Positions 16,473 to 24,290 of a stretch of DNA of 64,000 bases are shown here, piece after piece. Position numbers and translations under genes: made by a program. Each line of letters starts with the position of its first letter. The first letter of the stretch is position 1. Below the pieces are notes generated by a model. That model was not told the origin of the DNA and did no database searches. It was given only the letters and a program-made list of their open reading frames with translations. Where the stretch lies: positions 62,001 to 126,000 of the forward strand of contig NZ_CP011924.1 of the NCBI RefSeq assembly GCF_000238315.3. The letters run 5' to 3'. This DNA is from Pseudoalteromonas piscicida. GTDB taxonomy: Bacteria > Pseudomonadota > Gammaproteobacteria > Enterobacterales > Alteromonadaceae.

Positions 16473-16786
16473 GTTTCTTTCCTTTTTATAAATAATCATT
16501 TACATAACTAGCACATTAATTTCTGTTTTGCGTAATTTTAATAATTTAATTTTTATGCTAATAATCTCTGCTTTAATCCTATGTGTTGTTAGAGGGCGAG
16601 AAAGTAGGGTGAAGTTGATTGCTTTTTGGTATCTCTTTAATAACGTATGATTTATTTCTTTTTTATTTAGTTTTTATTTCTGGTTCTATTAAATTAAAGA
16701 AGATCTCAAACTCCTAATTCTACCTTTTTTATTAACAGGTTTATGAGTTTTTATTATACTTAACTTAGTTTATATGAAAATAATTT

Positions 16787-16957
16787 ATGGTTCTTGCAGT
16801 GTGGATATGCTTTTTAATTGCTAAATTTATTTTCATCCAGTTTGCACTGAATGGTGAGCCCACTTACAAACAGAACCATGTATTTTATATCGAAATTTCA
16901 CTGGATACTGGCGAGCAATTTTCACTTGAATCTCATGAGCTTAGTTTTGCCAAGTAG
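16787..16957 (+). CDS. Possible 56-residue membrane peptide or gene remnant
   Basis: An ATG at 16787 opens 56 codons to TAG (16955). The product has an N-terminal hydrophobic helix (VLAVWICFLIAKFIFIQFAL) followed by a short beta-like tail (HVFYIEISLDTGEQFSLES). There is no clear ribosome site. The surrounding 16473-17024 stretch is AT-rich and otherwise empty. The tail looks like real protein, so it may be the end of a decayed gene or a small genuine one. Confidence 0.25.
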   Translation: MVLAVWICFLIAKFIFIQFALNGEPTYKQNHVFYIEISLDTGEQFSLESHELSFAK

Positions 16958-16967
16958 GTGAAATGAG

Positions 16968-16998
16968 AAAAGCGCTCAATATGAAGTTGAGCGCTTTT
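16968..16998. terminator. Rho-independent terminator after prolyl oligopeptidase
   Basis: AAAAGCGCTCAA (16968-16979) pairs with TTGAGCGCTTTT (16987-16998), a 12-bp stem with a 7-nt loop. The A/T flanks make it work in either direction. It lies 26 bp after the stop of the leftward gene. Confidence 0.75.
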
Positions 16999-17024
16999 AA
17001 CGTACTAGATAGTAAATTTTAAAG

Positions 17025-19100
17025 CTATTTGAGTCTGTCCATGAGGTAAACAAACTCAAGGCTATTTACCATCGCGCGCTGTTCATTGTTTGCAGCGCCT
17101 GCATGGCCACCTTCGGTATTCTCAAAATACAGAACTTCAAATCCCATATCTTTCATCTTAGCAACCATTTTACGTGCATGGCCTGGGTGAACGCGGTCAT
17201 CTCGGGTTGAGGTTGTGAAAAATACTTTTGGATATTGTTTGTCTTTACTTAGGTTATGGTAAGGCGAGTACGTTTTAATGTATTCCCACTCCTCAGGAAC
17301 ATCTGGATTACCATATTCGCCCATCCAACTTGCGCCAGCGAGTAGCTTATTAAAACGCTTCATATCGAGTAATGGCACTTGGCAAATAACGGCGTTGTAA
17401 AGTTCAGGCCTGCGAGTGAAAGCGGCGCCCACTAGCAATCCACCGTTACTACCACCTTTAATACCTAAATGTTGAGGCTTGGTTACTTTGTCTGCAATCA
17501 GCTGCTCTGCTACGGCTTCAAAGTCTTCATACGCCTTGTGGCGATTTTCTTTTAGTGCTGCTTGGTGCCAGCTTGGTCCATACTCACCGCCGCCACGAAT
17601 ATTCGCAAGCACATAAACACCGCCTTGTTCTAACCAGTTTTTACCAGTTGATGCCGAGTAGTACGGTTGCATAGAAACTTCAAAGCCACCATAGGCATAT
17701 AATAAAGTAGGGTTGCTACCATCTAACTTGATATCTTTCTTATGAACAATAAAGTAAGGCACTTTTGTACCGTCTTTTGATGTCGCAAATTTTTGCTGGG
17801 TAACGAACTTATCTGCGTCGAAATGTGATTTATTACCTTTGAGCTTTGTTGTTCCAAGTGATTTACCTTCGACTAAGTAAAGACTGGTCGGTGATAAAAA
17901 GTCCGTGTAGGTGACAAAAAAGTCGTCTCTATTGGGATCAGTATCAAAAACGGATAATGAACCGGTATCAGGAAAGTTCACTGGGTCTATTTTCCACTGC
18001 CCATTCGCTTTAGGCATATAGCGGAAAACCTTATTTTTTACATCATCTAACACGGTAACTAGTATAGAAGATTTGGTAAAACTCAAATCTTCTATTGAAC
18101 GATTTGCTGTTGGTTTGATTAAACTCGTAAACTGGATATTTTTAGAATCCATATCGTTAATGTTGGCATATATTACTTCTGCTTGTGAAAAATGCTTCCA
18201 AGCAGATTTTAGCTGGATAAAGAGCATGCCATTGTTTAATCCGAGGAGGCTTGCGTCGCTAGGCACTGGAATTTTTATCTGCTTATCACCTTCGAGTTTA
18301 TAGACATCGCGAGTATAAAAACTTGTAGAATCGTATAGAAAGTGATTTGTATTGCCTTGGTCGTATATCGTAAAACCTCCGGCACTGATAGAACTTTTAT
18401 TTGCCTGATAGACCGTTTTAGCGTCGTCCAGCAGCGTACCGCGTTGCCACACTTTAACCGTTCCAGCATAACCTGAGTCAGTTAATGAGCCTTCTCCAAA
18501 ATCTGTTGCAACAAATATTGAATTCTCGTCGAACCAAGATACTGAGGTTTTTGCTTCAGGTAAATAAAATCCATCTTTTACAAAAGATTTGCTTGGAATG
18601 TCGAACTCTCTCACGACTTTTGCATCAGCACCACCGCGCGATAAATACACCAAACAGCGTTCATACTTTGGATAGTGACAGTTCATCCCGCCATAAACCC
18701 AGTTTTCGTCTTCAGCTTTTGCTAGCGCATCTAAGTCGAGAACGGTTTCCCACTTAGGATCCGCTTTTTTATACTCTTCAAGGGTTGTTCTGCGGTATAT
18801 GCCTCTTACATGATCCGCATCTCTCCAGAAATTATAGTAATAACCTGCACGTTCAGTTGCGTAAGGAATACGAGACCGATCATTGATAATATCTAATGTA
18901 TTTTGAAAGATATGATTATATTGGCTGTGGCTTTTGAGTTGTTTTAGTGAGCTATCGTTTTGTGCCGTTACCCACTCTAGCGCTTGTTTGCCTTCAATCT
19001 CTTCAAGCCATAGGTATGGATCCTTTTCTAATGCCATAGATTTACCAGCAAAGGTGGTTAGCATACATAGTGTCGCAATATTAGTAATTTTTTTTCTCAA
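17025..19100 (-). CDS. Periplasmic prolyl oligopeptidase (S9A)
   Basis: This 691-residue protein has a signal peptide of about 23 residues (…AGKSMA-LEKDPYLWLEEI) and the seven-bladed beta-propeller region (about 70-410). The C-terminal hydrolase domain carries the nucleophile in GGSNGG (Ser near 551), Asp in TSTRDDRVHPGH (near 635) and His in EGGHAGA (near 666), the usual spacing for the family. It cleaves after proline in short peptides. The length is normal. It is a single gene with its own terminator (16968). Confidence 0.9.
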   Translation of the reverse strand: MRKKITNIATLCMLTTFAGKSMALEKDPYLWLEEIEGKQALEWVTAQNDSSLKQLKSHSQYNHIFQNTLDIINDRSRIPYATERAGYYYNFWRDADHVRGIYRRTTLEEYKKADPKWETVLDLDALAKAEDENWVYGGMNCHYPKYERCLVYLSRGGADAKVVREFDIPSKSFVKDGFYLPEAKTSVSWFDENSIFVATDFGEGSLTDSGYAGTVKVWQRGTLLDDAKTVYQANKSSISAGGFTIYDQGNTNHFLYDSTSFYTRDVYKLEGDKQIKIPVPSDASLLGLNNGMLFIQLKSAWKHFSQAEVIYANINDMDSKNIQFTSLIKPTANRSIEDLSFTKSSILVTVLDDVKNKVFRYMPKANGQWKIDPVNFPDTGSLSVFDTDPNRDDFFVTYTDFLSPTSLYLVEGKSLGTTKLKGNKSHFDADKFVTQQKFATSKDGTKVPYFIVHKKDIKLDGSNPTLLYAYGGFEVSMQPYYSASTGKNWLEQGGVYVLANIRGGGEYGPSWHQAALKENRHKAYEDFEAVAEQLIADKVTKPQHLGIKGGSNGGLLVGAAFTRRPELYNAVICQVPLLDMKRFNKLLAGASWMGEYGNPDVPEEWEYIKTYSPYHNLSKDKQYPKVFFTTSTRDDRVHPGHARKMVAKMKDMGFEVLYFENTEGGHAGAANNEQRAMVNSLEFVYLMDRLK

Positions 19101-19206
19101 AACTTAGTCCCTATTTTGTAGTTGTTTATTACGTTTTATCATCAAGTCGTCAAAATAGGAATGTGCGCTGATTAAAAAAGCGCAATTTGCTTACATTGAT
19201 TCACAC

Positions 19207-20832
19207 TTAATCTGCTTGTGATGGAGAGAGCTGCGCTTCAATGGCGTGGATCAGCAACATTGCTTTATGCCACTGCTGTGAAAGTTGCCACATCTCCGCT
19301 AGTGTATTGATATTACTTACCATCTTATCTATCGCCAGTGACGCGTGAGTACCTGCTAGAATTAAGTCGTCTTTCACATCGTCATGTAAACGTTGCAATG
19401 TCTCTTGCGCCAACGACAGCTCTGCAGGTGTGACGCTTTGCCCATGTAAACTGGTTTTCATGAAGTGGCTAAGCTGGGCTTGGTATTCATTCAATTGTGC
19501 ATGCAAGTCATGATGCTCTGCGAGTTGCTTATATGGAGCGTGTTCCGTTAATTGTTCTACACAGTGACTACAAGTAAACAAATACTGCTCAATACGCATG
19601 AGTTTAGCGAGTAGTGAGGTGGTCTGTGATGATAATGCTGATTGCTCTACCGACACAATAAAAAGGCTAATTTGCTGACACAGAGATTGGATTGCATGGA
19701 GTGCCTGTTCAACTGCGAGTTTATCGGTTGGGAGTAGGCATTTATCAAACTGGGCTAACACCTTATCTGCAACGAGTTTGGACTCAAGCAATAACGCATT
19801 GATTGCAAGCTCTGGCGTTTGGGCGATGGTATTATCTAAAAAGCGTGGCCTCGAAGCCGTCTCCTCGGCACTACAAAATCGTTTCATTAAAAAGCCAGCG
19901 AGCCTGTCATTGAGTGGAAAGATGAGTAGCACGCCCAAAATATTAAACAAAGTATGAAAAAGTGCCAATGACAACGCAGGATCAGCAGTGACGCCGAAAA
20001 GCGCGGTAAAATGGTTGATGAGATAAAACAGCACTGGCAACACCGCGAAAGCGACCATCGCAGTGAACACATTAAATATGACCTGAGCCGCTGCGACGCG
20101 TTTGGCATTAGAAGTTGCGCCAATGGATGCCAAGATAGATGTTGACGTGGTGCCGACGTTTGCGCCGATGACCATCGCGCCTGCGGCATATAATCCAATC
20201 ATACCACTAGCAGCGGCGGTAATGGTCAAGGCGATGGAAGCACTGGAAGACTGAGTGAGAGTTGTCATCACCATACCCACCAGCAAAAAGGTCAACATGC
20301 CGTTTATTCCCTCTGCGGTAAATTGGCTTAAATCAAAAGCAGCGACAATATGCTCAAATGCGCCTTTGAGAATATCAATACCGATAAAAAATAGCCCAAA
20401 ACCAACTAAGGCCATGCCTGCCGACGCTAGTCGCGAGCGAGGAAGTAGCAACTTCATCAAGGCACCAATGCCTATCAAGGGGAGTGCGATAGCTTGGATA
20501 TTAAATTTAAATCCAACCGCGGCCACTAACCAGCCAGTGATGGTGGTGCCAACATTGGCGCCATAGACAATACCAAGCGCCTGATGCATGGTAATAAGAC
20601 CTGCGTTCACAAAGCCCAAAGAGGCCACGGTAACCGCGCTGGAAGACTGCACTAAGGCTGTCATGGAAAAGCCAGATGCAATACCGCGCTGAGGGGTTTT
20701 GGTCCACACACCAAGCGCTCGGCGCAGCGACGACCCGGCTGCTAGTTTCAGGCCGTCTGTCATCATGCTTATCGCAACTAAAAATATCCCCAAACCGCCG
20801 AGTAGCGTTCCTGCAAGTTGAAGTGTTTCCAT
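19207..20832 (-). CDS. Na+/phosphate cotransporter family protein with PhoU-like tail
   Basis: The 541-residue protein has two repeated membrane halves with the NptA/PNaS signatures (TALVQSSSAVTVASLGFVNAG, then TTLTQSSSASIALTITAAASG and GANVGTTSTSILASIGA). The helical cytoplasmic C-terminus (about residues 350-530) is PhoU-like. It probably imports inorganic phosphate with sodium across the inner membrane, which suits a marine organism. It stands alone on its strand. Confidence 0.87.
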   Translation of the reverse strand: METLQLAGTLLGGLGIFLVAISMMTDGLKLAAGSSLRRALGVWTKTPQRGIASGFSMTALVQSSSAVTVASLGFVNAGLITMHQALGIVYGANVGTTITGWLVAAVGFKFNIQAIALPLIGIGALMKLLLPRSRLASAGMALVGFGLFFIGIDILKGAFEHIVAAFDLSQFTAEGINGMLTFLLVGMVMTTLTQSSSASIALTITAAASGMIGLYAAGAMVIGANVGTTSTSILASIGATSNAKRVAAAQVIFNVFTAMVAFAVLPVLFYLINHFTALFGVTADPALSLALFHTLFNILGVLLIFPLNDRLAGFLMKRFCSAEETASRPRFLDNTIAQTPELAINALLLESKLVADKVLAQFDKCLLPTDKLAVEQALHAIQSLCQQISLFIVSVEQSALSSQTTSLLAKLMRIEQYLFTCSHCVEQLTEHAPYKQLAEHHDLHAQLNEYQAQLSHFMKTSLHGQSVTPAELSLAQETLQRLHDDVKDDLILAGTHASLAIDKMVSNINTLAEMWQLSQQWHKAMLLIHAIEAQLSPSQAD

Positions 20833-20959
20833 ATCCTTTCCACGTACTATATTCTTACTCTATTTGCTCGTAGCACAATATCATTTTTGTTGTGCTTTGC
20901 TTTGTTTAACGTCAACTTTTACATGAGTTGTATTAGCAGCTCTAAACAAAATTTAATAG

Positions 20960-21976
20960 TTAGGGTTTTGAACTCAAACCCTGCAGAAATTGCATAGGCG
21001 TTACGCCGTTCCACGACTTAAACGCACGGATAAAGCTACGCTCATCTGAAAACTGCAGCGTGTGCGCCACCTCATACAAACTACTGCCTTGAGTCAGTCG
21101 CAGTTTGGCCTGCTTGTTCTGTACGTTATTTTTGAGTTGCCTAAAATTGGTTTGATACTCAGCGAGCCTTCGTCTTAATGTTGCCGGACTGATATTGAGC
21201 TTGTCAGCCATTTGTTCTTGGCACAGTGTTCCCGCGTTAAGCTCACTATAGACTTTATCGAGTAAGTTGGCATGGTCGTTAATCGACTGCTGATGATGGA
21301 GCGTATTTGCCAGTGAATGGTAAATGGTACTGAGCGTTAGGTACTCTAACTTCGCCAAGTCTAATGATTGATTCGTTTCTTGGTATTGATAGGTGAGTAA
21401 GTAGCGATTGCTTAAGGGTTTAATGGGAATGTGGGTGATAACCGAATTTAGCAGCGAGTTTGAGTCACTTTTGGTCTGCACTAGTGTGAGTTGAACTTGG
21501 GTGGTTTCGGCGCACACATATTTTACGAGGCCATGGATCAATATCAGCATGCTATCTAACATACAGCGAGAAAATTGCGCGTCAGCGGCCGTGGCGTAGT
21601 CAAAGGCTGCATCATCAATTATGTAACTCACTTGAGAGTGTGATACTTCGCAGAAATTGTAAGTTCCCGCGTGGATAAAGTTATAGCCACGGGCAAGCTC
21701 TTGTAAGAGCTGAGTAATGGTGCGGCAATGGCGCAGGCTATTGAATACAAATTCGTTGGTGCCAGGCAGAAGCTTTTTGCGGTTGAGATTTAGACTTTCG
21801 TCATTGAGTTCGACAGCACAGTGTTCCATCACGCGCATAAACTCAATGGCATCTAGGGCGTCAATGGCTTTATTGATAGCCAAAGACCGAGCGACCGCAG
21901 CAAATTCCAGTTTTGCTGCGGTGAGTGTGTGCTGCATCAATTGCACGTAGCAAGGTGCAATGGCGGTGTTTGACAT
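20960..21976 (-). CDS. AraC-family transcriptional regulator
   Basis: The 338-residue protein has a large N-terminal effector domain of the Arabinose_bd/OruR type (about residues 20-210). The C-terminal double helix-turn-helix is at about 235-335 (LCQEQMADKLNISPATLRRRLAEYQ; SLYEVAHTLQFSDERSFIRAFKSWNGVTPMQF). Regulators of this type often respond to lipid-like or amino-acid-derived effectors. It lies downstream of, and on the same strand as, the lipase-esterase-TonB receptor genes, separated by 110 bp, so it probably controls them. Confidence 0.85.
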   Translation of the reverse strand: MSNTAIAPCYVQLMQHTLTAAKLEFAAVARSLAINKAIDALDAIEFMRVMEHCAVELNDESLNLNRKKLLPGTNEFVFNSLRHCRTITQLLQELARGYNFIHAGTYNFCEVSHSQVSYIIDDAAFDYATAADAQFSRCMLDSMLILIHGLVKYVCAETTQVQLTLVQTKSDSNSLLNSVITHIPIKPLSNRYLLTYQYQETNQSLDLAKLEYLTLSTIYHSLANTLHHQQSINDHANLLDKVYSELNAGTLCQEQMADKLNISPATLRRRLAEYQTNFRQLKNNVQNKQAKLRLTQGSSLYEVAHTLQFSDERSFIRAFKSWNGVTPMQFLQGLSSKP

Positions 21977-22086
21977 AAATACGTAAGCTCATCCTGTCAC
22001 TCTCAACAATTCAGTTAATCAACATCAACTCTAGATAGCAATAGTTTTGCGTTGCAACTTTAGTGCAGTATTTTGTCACCACTCAT

Positions 22087-23328
22087 CTAGGGTGTACTTA
22101 ACCAATTTTTGATTTGGTTGATTGCACTGGGCTCCCAGCCAAGCTCTAGATGGTTGGTGGCCACAACCGCTGAGCCAGCCAAGTTACTTATTCCTGTGCT
22201 GTCGATGCAGCTACTGATAAATACAACGCCATCGGAAGGGCCGGTATGTTCATTGTGAATAAATGCCATGTCGGCCTGATCGCCGCAAAGATTATAAACT
22301 TGAACGCTGCTGTCGGTGCCAGCGCTACGAACTTGGTCTACCAGTGAGTCGACCGTAAACGCTGCGATACCTCGGCCTTTGCTCACAAACCCTAAGCCAC
22401 CGTAGTAAGTGGTGTACCAATCTTGTTCTGTGGTGGGGAGTGCATATTTATCATCTAGTGCTTTTAGCATCTGCGCGGAGCCTGGAAAGTAAGGCGAGTC
22501 GTAAACCCACTCAGAACTTGAATACCATAAGCCAAAACATAATATCTGATCATGCGCAGTAGGCCCATTTATGCTGCCGCCACATTGCGAATAAGCACCA
22601 TAGGTATGATTAACGCCGTGACGAAATGACCAATCAATGCCGTTGTTGGGGGCGCCGAGCATCACTAGTTTGCGTACATCACTGTTGAATTTAGTGCTCC
22701 AAGCATTGGTCAAAGAAGAAATATACATGCGGGCATTAAACGCGCTTTTTGACCAAGTGACTAAATCGACTTGCGTTGCCCCCGTCTTATTTTTAACCTG
22801 AGCGATGGCATTGGCGATCTGCTCCGCCCAGATAAAGCCATCGCCATTTTTATGCGCCAGATTTAAGGCAAAGACTTTGTAATCATCATTGGCAAGCGTT
22901 TGCATTAAGCCTTGCGAAGGGCAGTTTTGTCGGCCACAGCCGTAACTACCGGCCTCGTTCGGATTTGCCCAAGCCAAATCAGCATCTTGATTGGCACCGT
23001 GGATCAGCAACACCGGTGTTTGGCGGCTGTTACTATCCCAACCCGGCGCATGATAAAGCAGAAACTGCGCAGAGCTTGGTTGGTTAGATGCAAAGAAAGT
23101 AGCACGCTGACCTGATTGATCGCCACGGCCGTCAGCAGGAAAGCTTTCATTGCCGATATGCCCTGAGCTATCTCGCCATCTTTCAACCTTTTGCCAGCCA
23201 TTATTAATACCAGAGGTATAGGTGGCTTCAAGTGTCGCTGAAGCGTGCGCTAAACCACTTGCTGCGAGTGAGATAAAAACGAGCAATCCATAAGTGTGAG
23301 TGCGCAACGCTGTGTTTGTGTTTTTCAT
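22087..23328 (-). CDS. Secreted lipase-like alpha/beta-hydrolase
   Basis: This 413-residue protein has a signal peptide of about 29 residues (…SGLAHA-SATLEAT). The hydrolase fold shows the oxyanion strand VLLIHGANQDADLAW, a nucleophile elbow VTWSKSAFN in place of GxSxG, an Asp in GPSDGVVFI and a His in ATNHLELGW. Paired cysteines (CGRQNC, QCGG, LCFG, ISSC) suit extracellular work. The Trp before the elbow serine is unusual. A lipase, esterase or polyester depolymerase is possible. It is the last gene of a tight cluster, 9 bp after the HSL-type esterase. Confidence 0.7.
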   Translation of the reverse strand: MKNTNTALRTHTYGLLVFISLAASGLAHASATLEATYTSGINNGWQKVERWRDSSGHIGNESFPADGRGDQSGQRATFFASNQPSSAQFLLYHAPGWDSNSRQTPVLLIHGANQDADLAWANPNEAGSYGCGRQNCPSQGLMQTLANDDYKVFALNLAHKNGDGFIWAEQIANAIAQVKNKTGATQVDLVTWSKSAFNARMYISSLTNAWSTKFNSDVRKLVMLGAPNNGIDWSFRHGVNHTYGAYSQCGGSINGPTAHDQILCFGLWYSSSEWVYDSPYFPGSAQMLKALDDKYALPTTEQDWYTTYYGGLGFVSKGRGIAAFTVDSLVDQVRSAGTDSSVQVYNLCGDQADMAFIHNEHTGPSDGVVFISSCIDSTGISNLAGSAVVATNHLELGWEPSAINQIKNWLSTP

Positions 23329-23337
23329 ATTTTTATC

Positions 23338-24288
23338 CTAGGTCAAGTCATGTTTTAACTGATTGGCGATATTACTGCGCGCGAGCTTGCAGACGTCGAG
23401 CACGGCAAAGGAGAAAAACGCATGTATGGTATTTTCAAAGCAGGTTAAGGTATTAAGCACGCCCGCTTGCTTTAGTTTTTTGGCGAGCAGCATTCCCTCA
23501 TCGTAAAGTGGGTCGCAGCCGGCAAGCAGCACACTGGTGGCAGGAAGATGCGTCATGTCTTCAATAAATAATGGCGAGACATTGACGTCCGCCGCGCTTT
23601 GCTCGGGTGCGAGATACCAGTTGCAGGTGTCTTTTATTGCCTCTCTGGTTAGCAACAAGTTTCCATCGCCATACTGCATGCGTGACGGATAGGTTTCATG
23701 GGGAGAAAAGGAGTCAACCACCGGGTAAACTAGGTATAAGTTACTTAGGGTGTTTGGTTGTTGTTGATGTAAGTTATGCGCTGCAACAAGCGCTAAGTTA
23801 CCACCTGCACTGTCGCCCATCAGGGAAATCTTAGTGGGGTCTAGCTCCAAGCGCTGGTGGTTTTCTTGCAGCCAATCAACTACAGCTATTACTTGTTGCA
23901 GGGCGCATGGAAACTTATGCTCGGGCGCAAGGCTGTATTCGACACTGAAAAAAACGACACCGGATTGCTGGCATAAGTCTTTTACCAGTCCGTCATAGCA
24001 GTCGACATCTCCTATGGACCAGCCGCCGCCGTGGATAAACACCACCGCGGGACTGGGGCTTGCCAAAGACTGCGCTGGGCGGTAACAGCGAACGCCCACG
24101 TGAATACCATTGTGTTCAATGTGTAGGTCTTGGCTACTTACTTTTGCTTCAATCTCTCCCGCGAGCCCCAAAAACATCGCTCTTGCGCCTTCTCGTGAGG
24201 TCTCAATGGAGATTTCGATGTCATGAATGTCGCCAGCTTGAGCCGCGAGGTCGTCTAACAATGCTTGTGTTTGTTTGTCTAATTTCAT
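23338..24288 (-). CDS. HSL-family alpha/beta-hydrolase (esterase)
   Basis: This 316-residue enzyme has no signal peptide. It has the HSL/BFAE hallmark HGGGW (VVFIHGGGWSIGD), the elbow GDSAGGNLA, an Asp in LLAGCDPLYDEG and the His in TIHAFFSF. It would hydrolyse short-chain esters in the cytoplasm. It lies 2 bp after the TonB receptor and 9 bp before the secreted hydrolase, so the three are almost certainly one transcript: outer hydrolysis, uptake, inner hydrolysis. Confidence 0.88.
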   Translation of the reverse strand: MKLDKQTQALLDDLAAQAGDIHDIEISIETSREGARAMFLGLAGEIEAKVSSQDLHIEHNGIHVGVRCYRPAQSLASPSPAVVFIHGGGWSIGDVDCYDGLVKDLCQQSGVVFFSVEYSLAPEHKFPCALQQVIAVVDWLQENHQRLELDPTKISLMGDSAGGNLALVAAHNLHQQQPNTLSNLYLVYPVVDSFSPHETYPSRMQYGDGNLLLTREAIKDTCNWYLAPEQSAADVNVSPLFIEDMTHLPATSVLLAGCDPLYDEGMLLAKKLKQAGVLNTLTCFENTIHAFFSFAVLDVCKLARSNIANQLKHDLT

Positions 24289-24290
24289 AA

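Noticed and set aside
18073..18757. Plus-strand frames within prolyl oligopeptidase
   Set aside because: Antisense to a complete enzyme with all catalytic motifs; no independent evidence.
20255..20566. Plus-strand 103-codon frame opposite the Na/Pi cotransporter
   Set aside because: Mirror frame caused by the membrane-protein codon pattern; no start signal.
23004..23231. Alternative minus-strand frame inside the secreted hydrolase
   Set aside because: Overlaps fully with the signal peptide and first domain of a better-supported gene in another frame.
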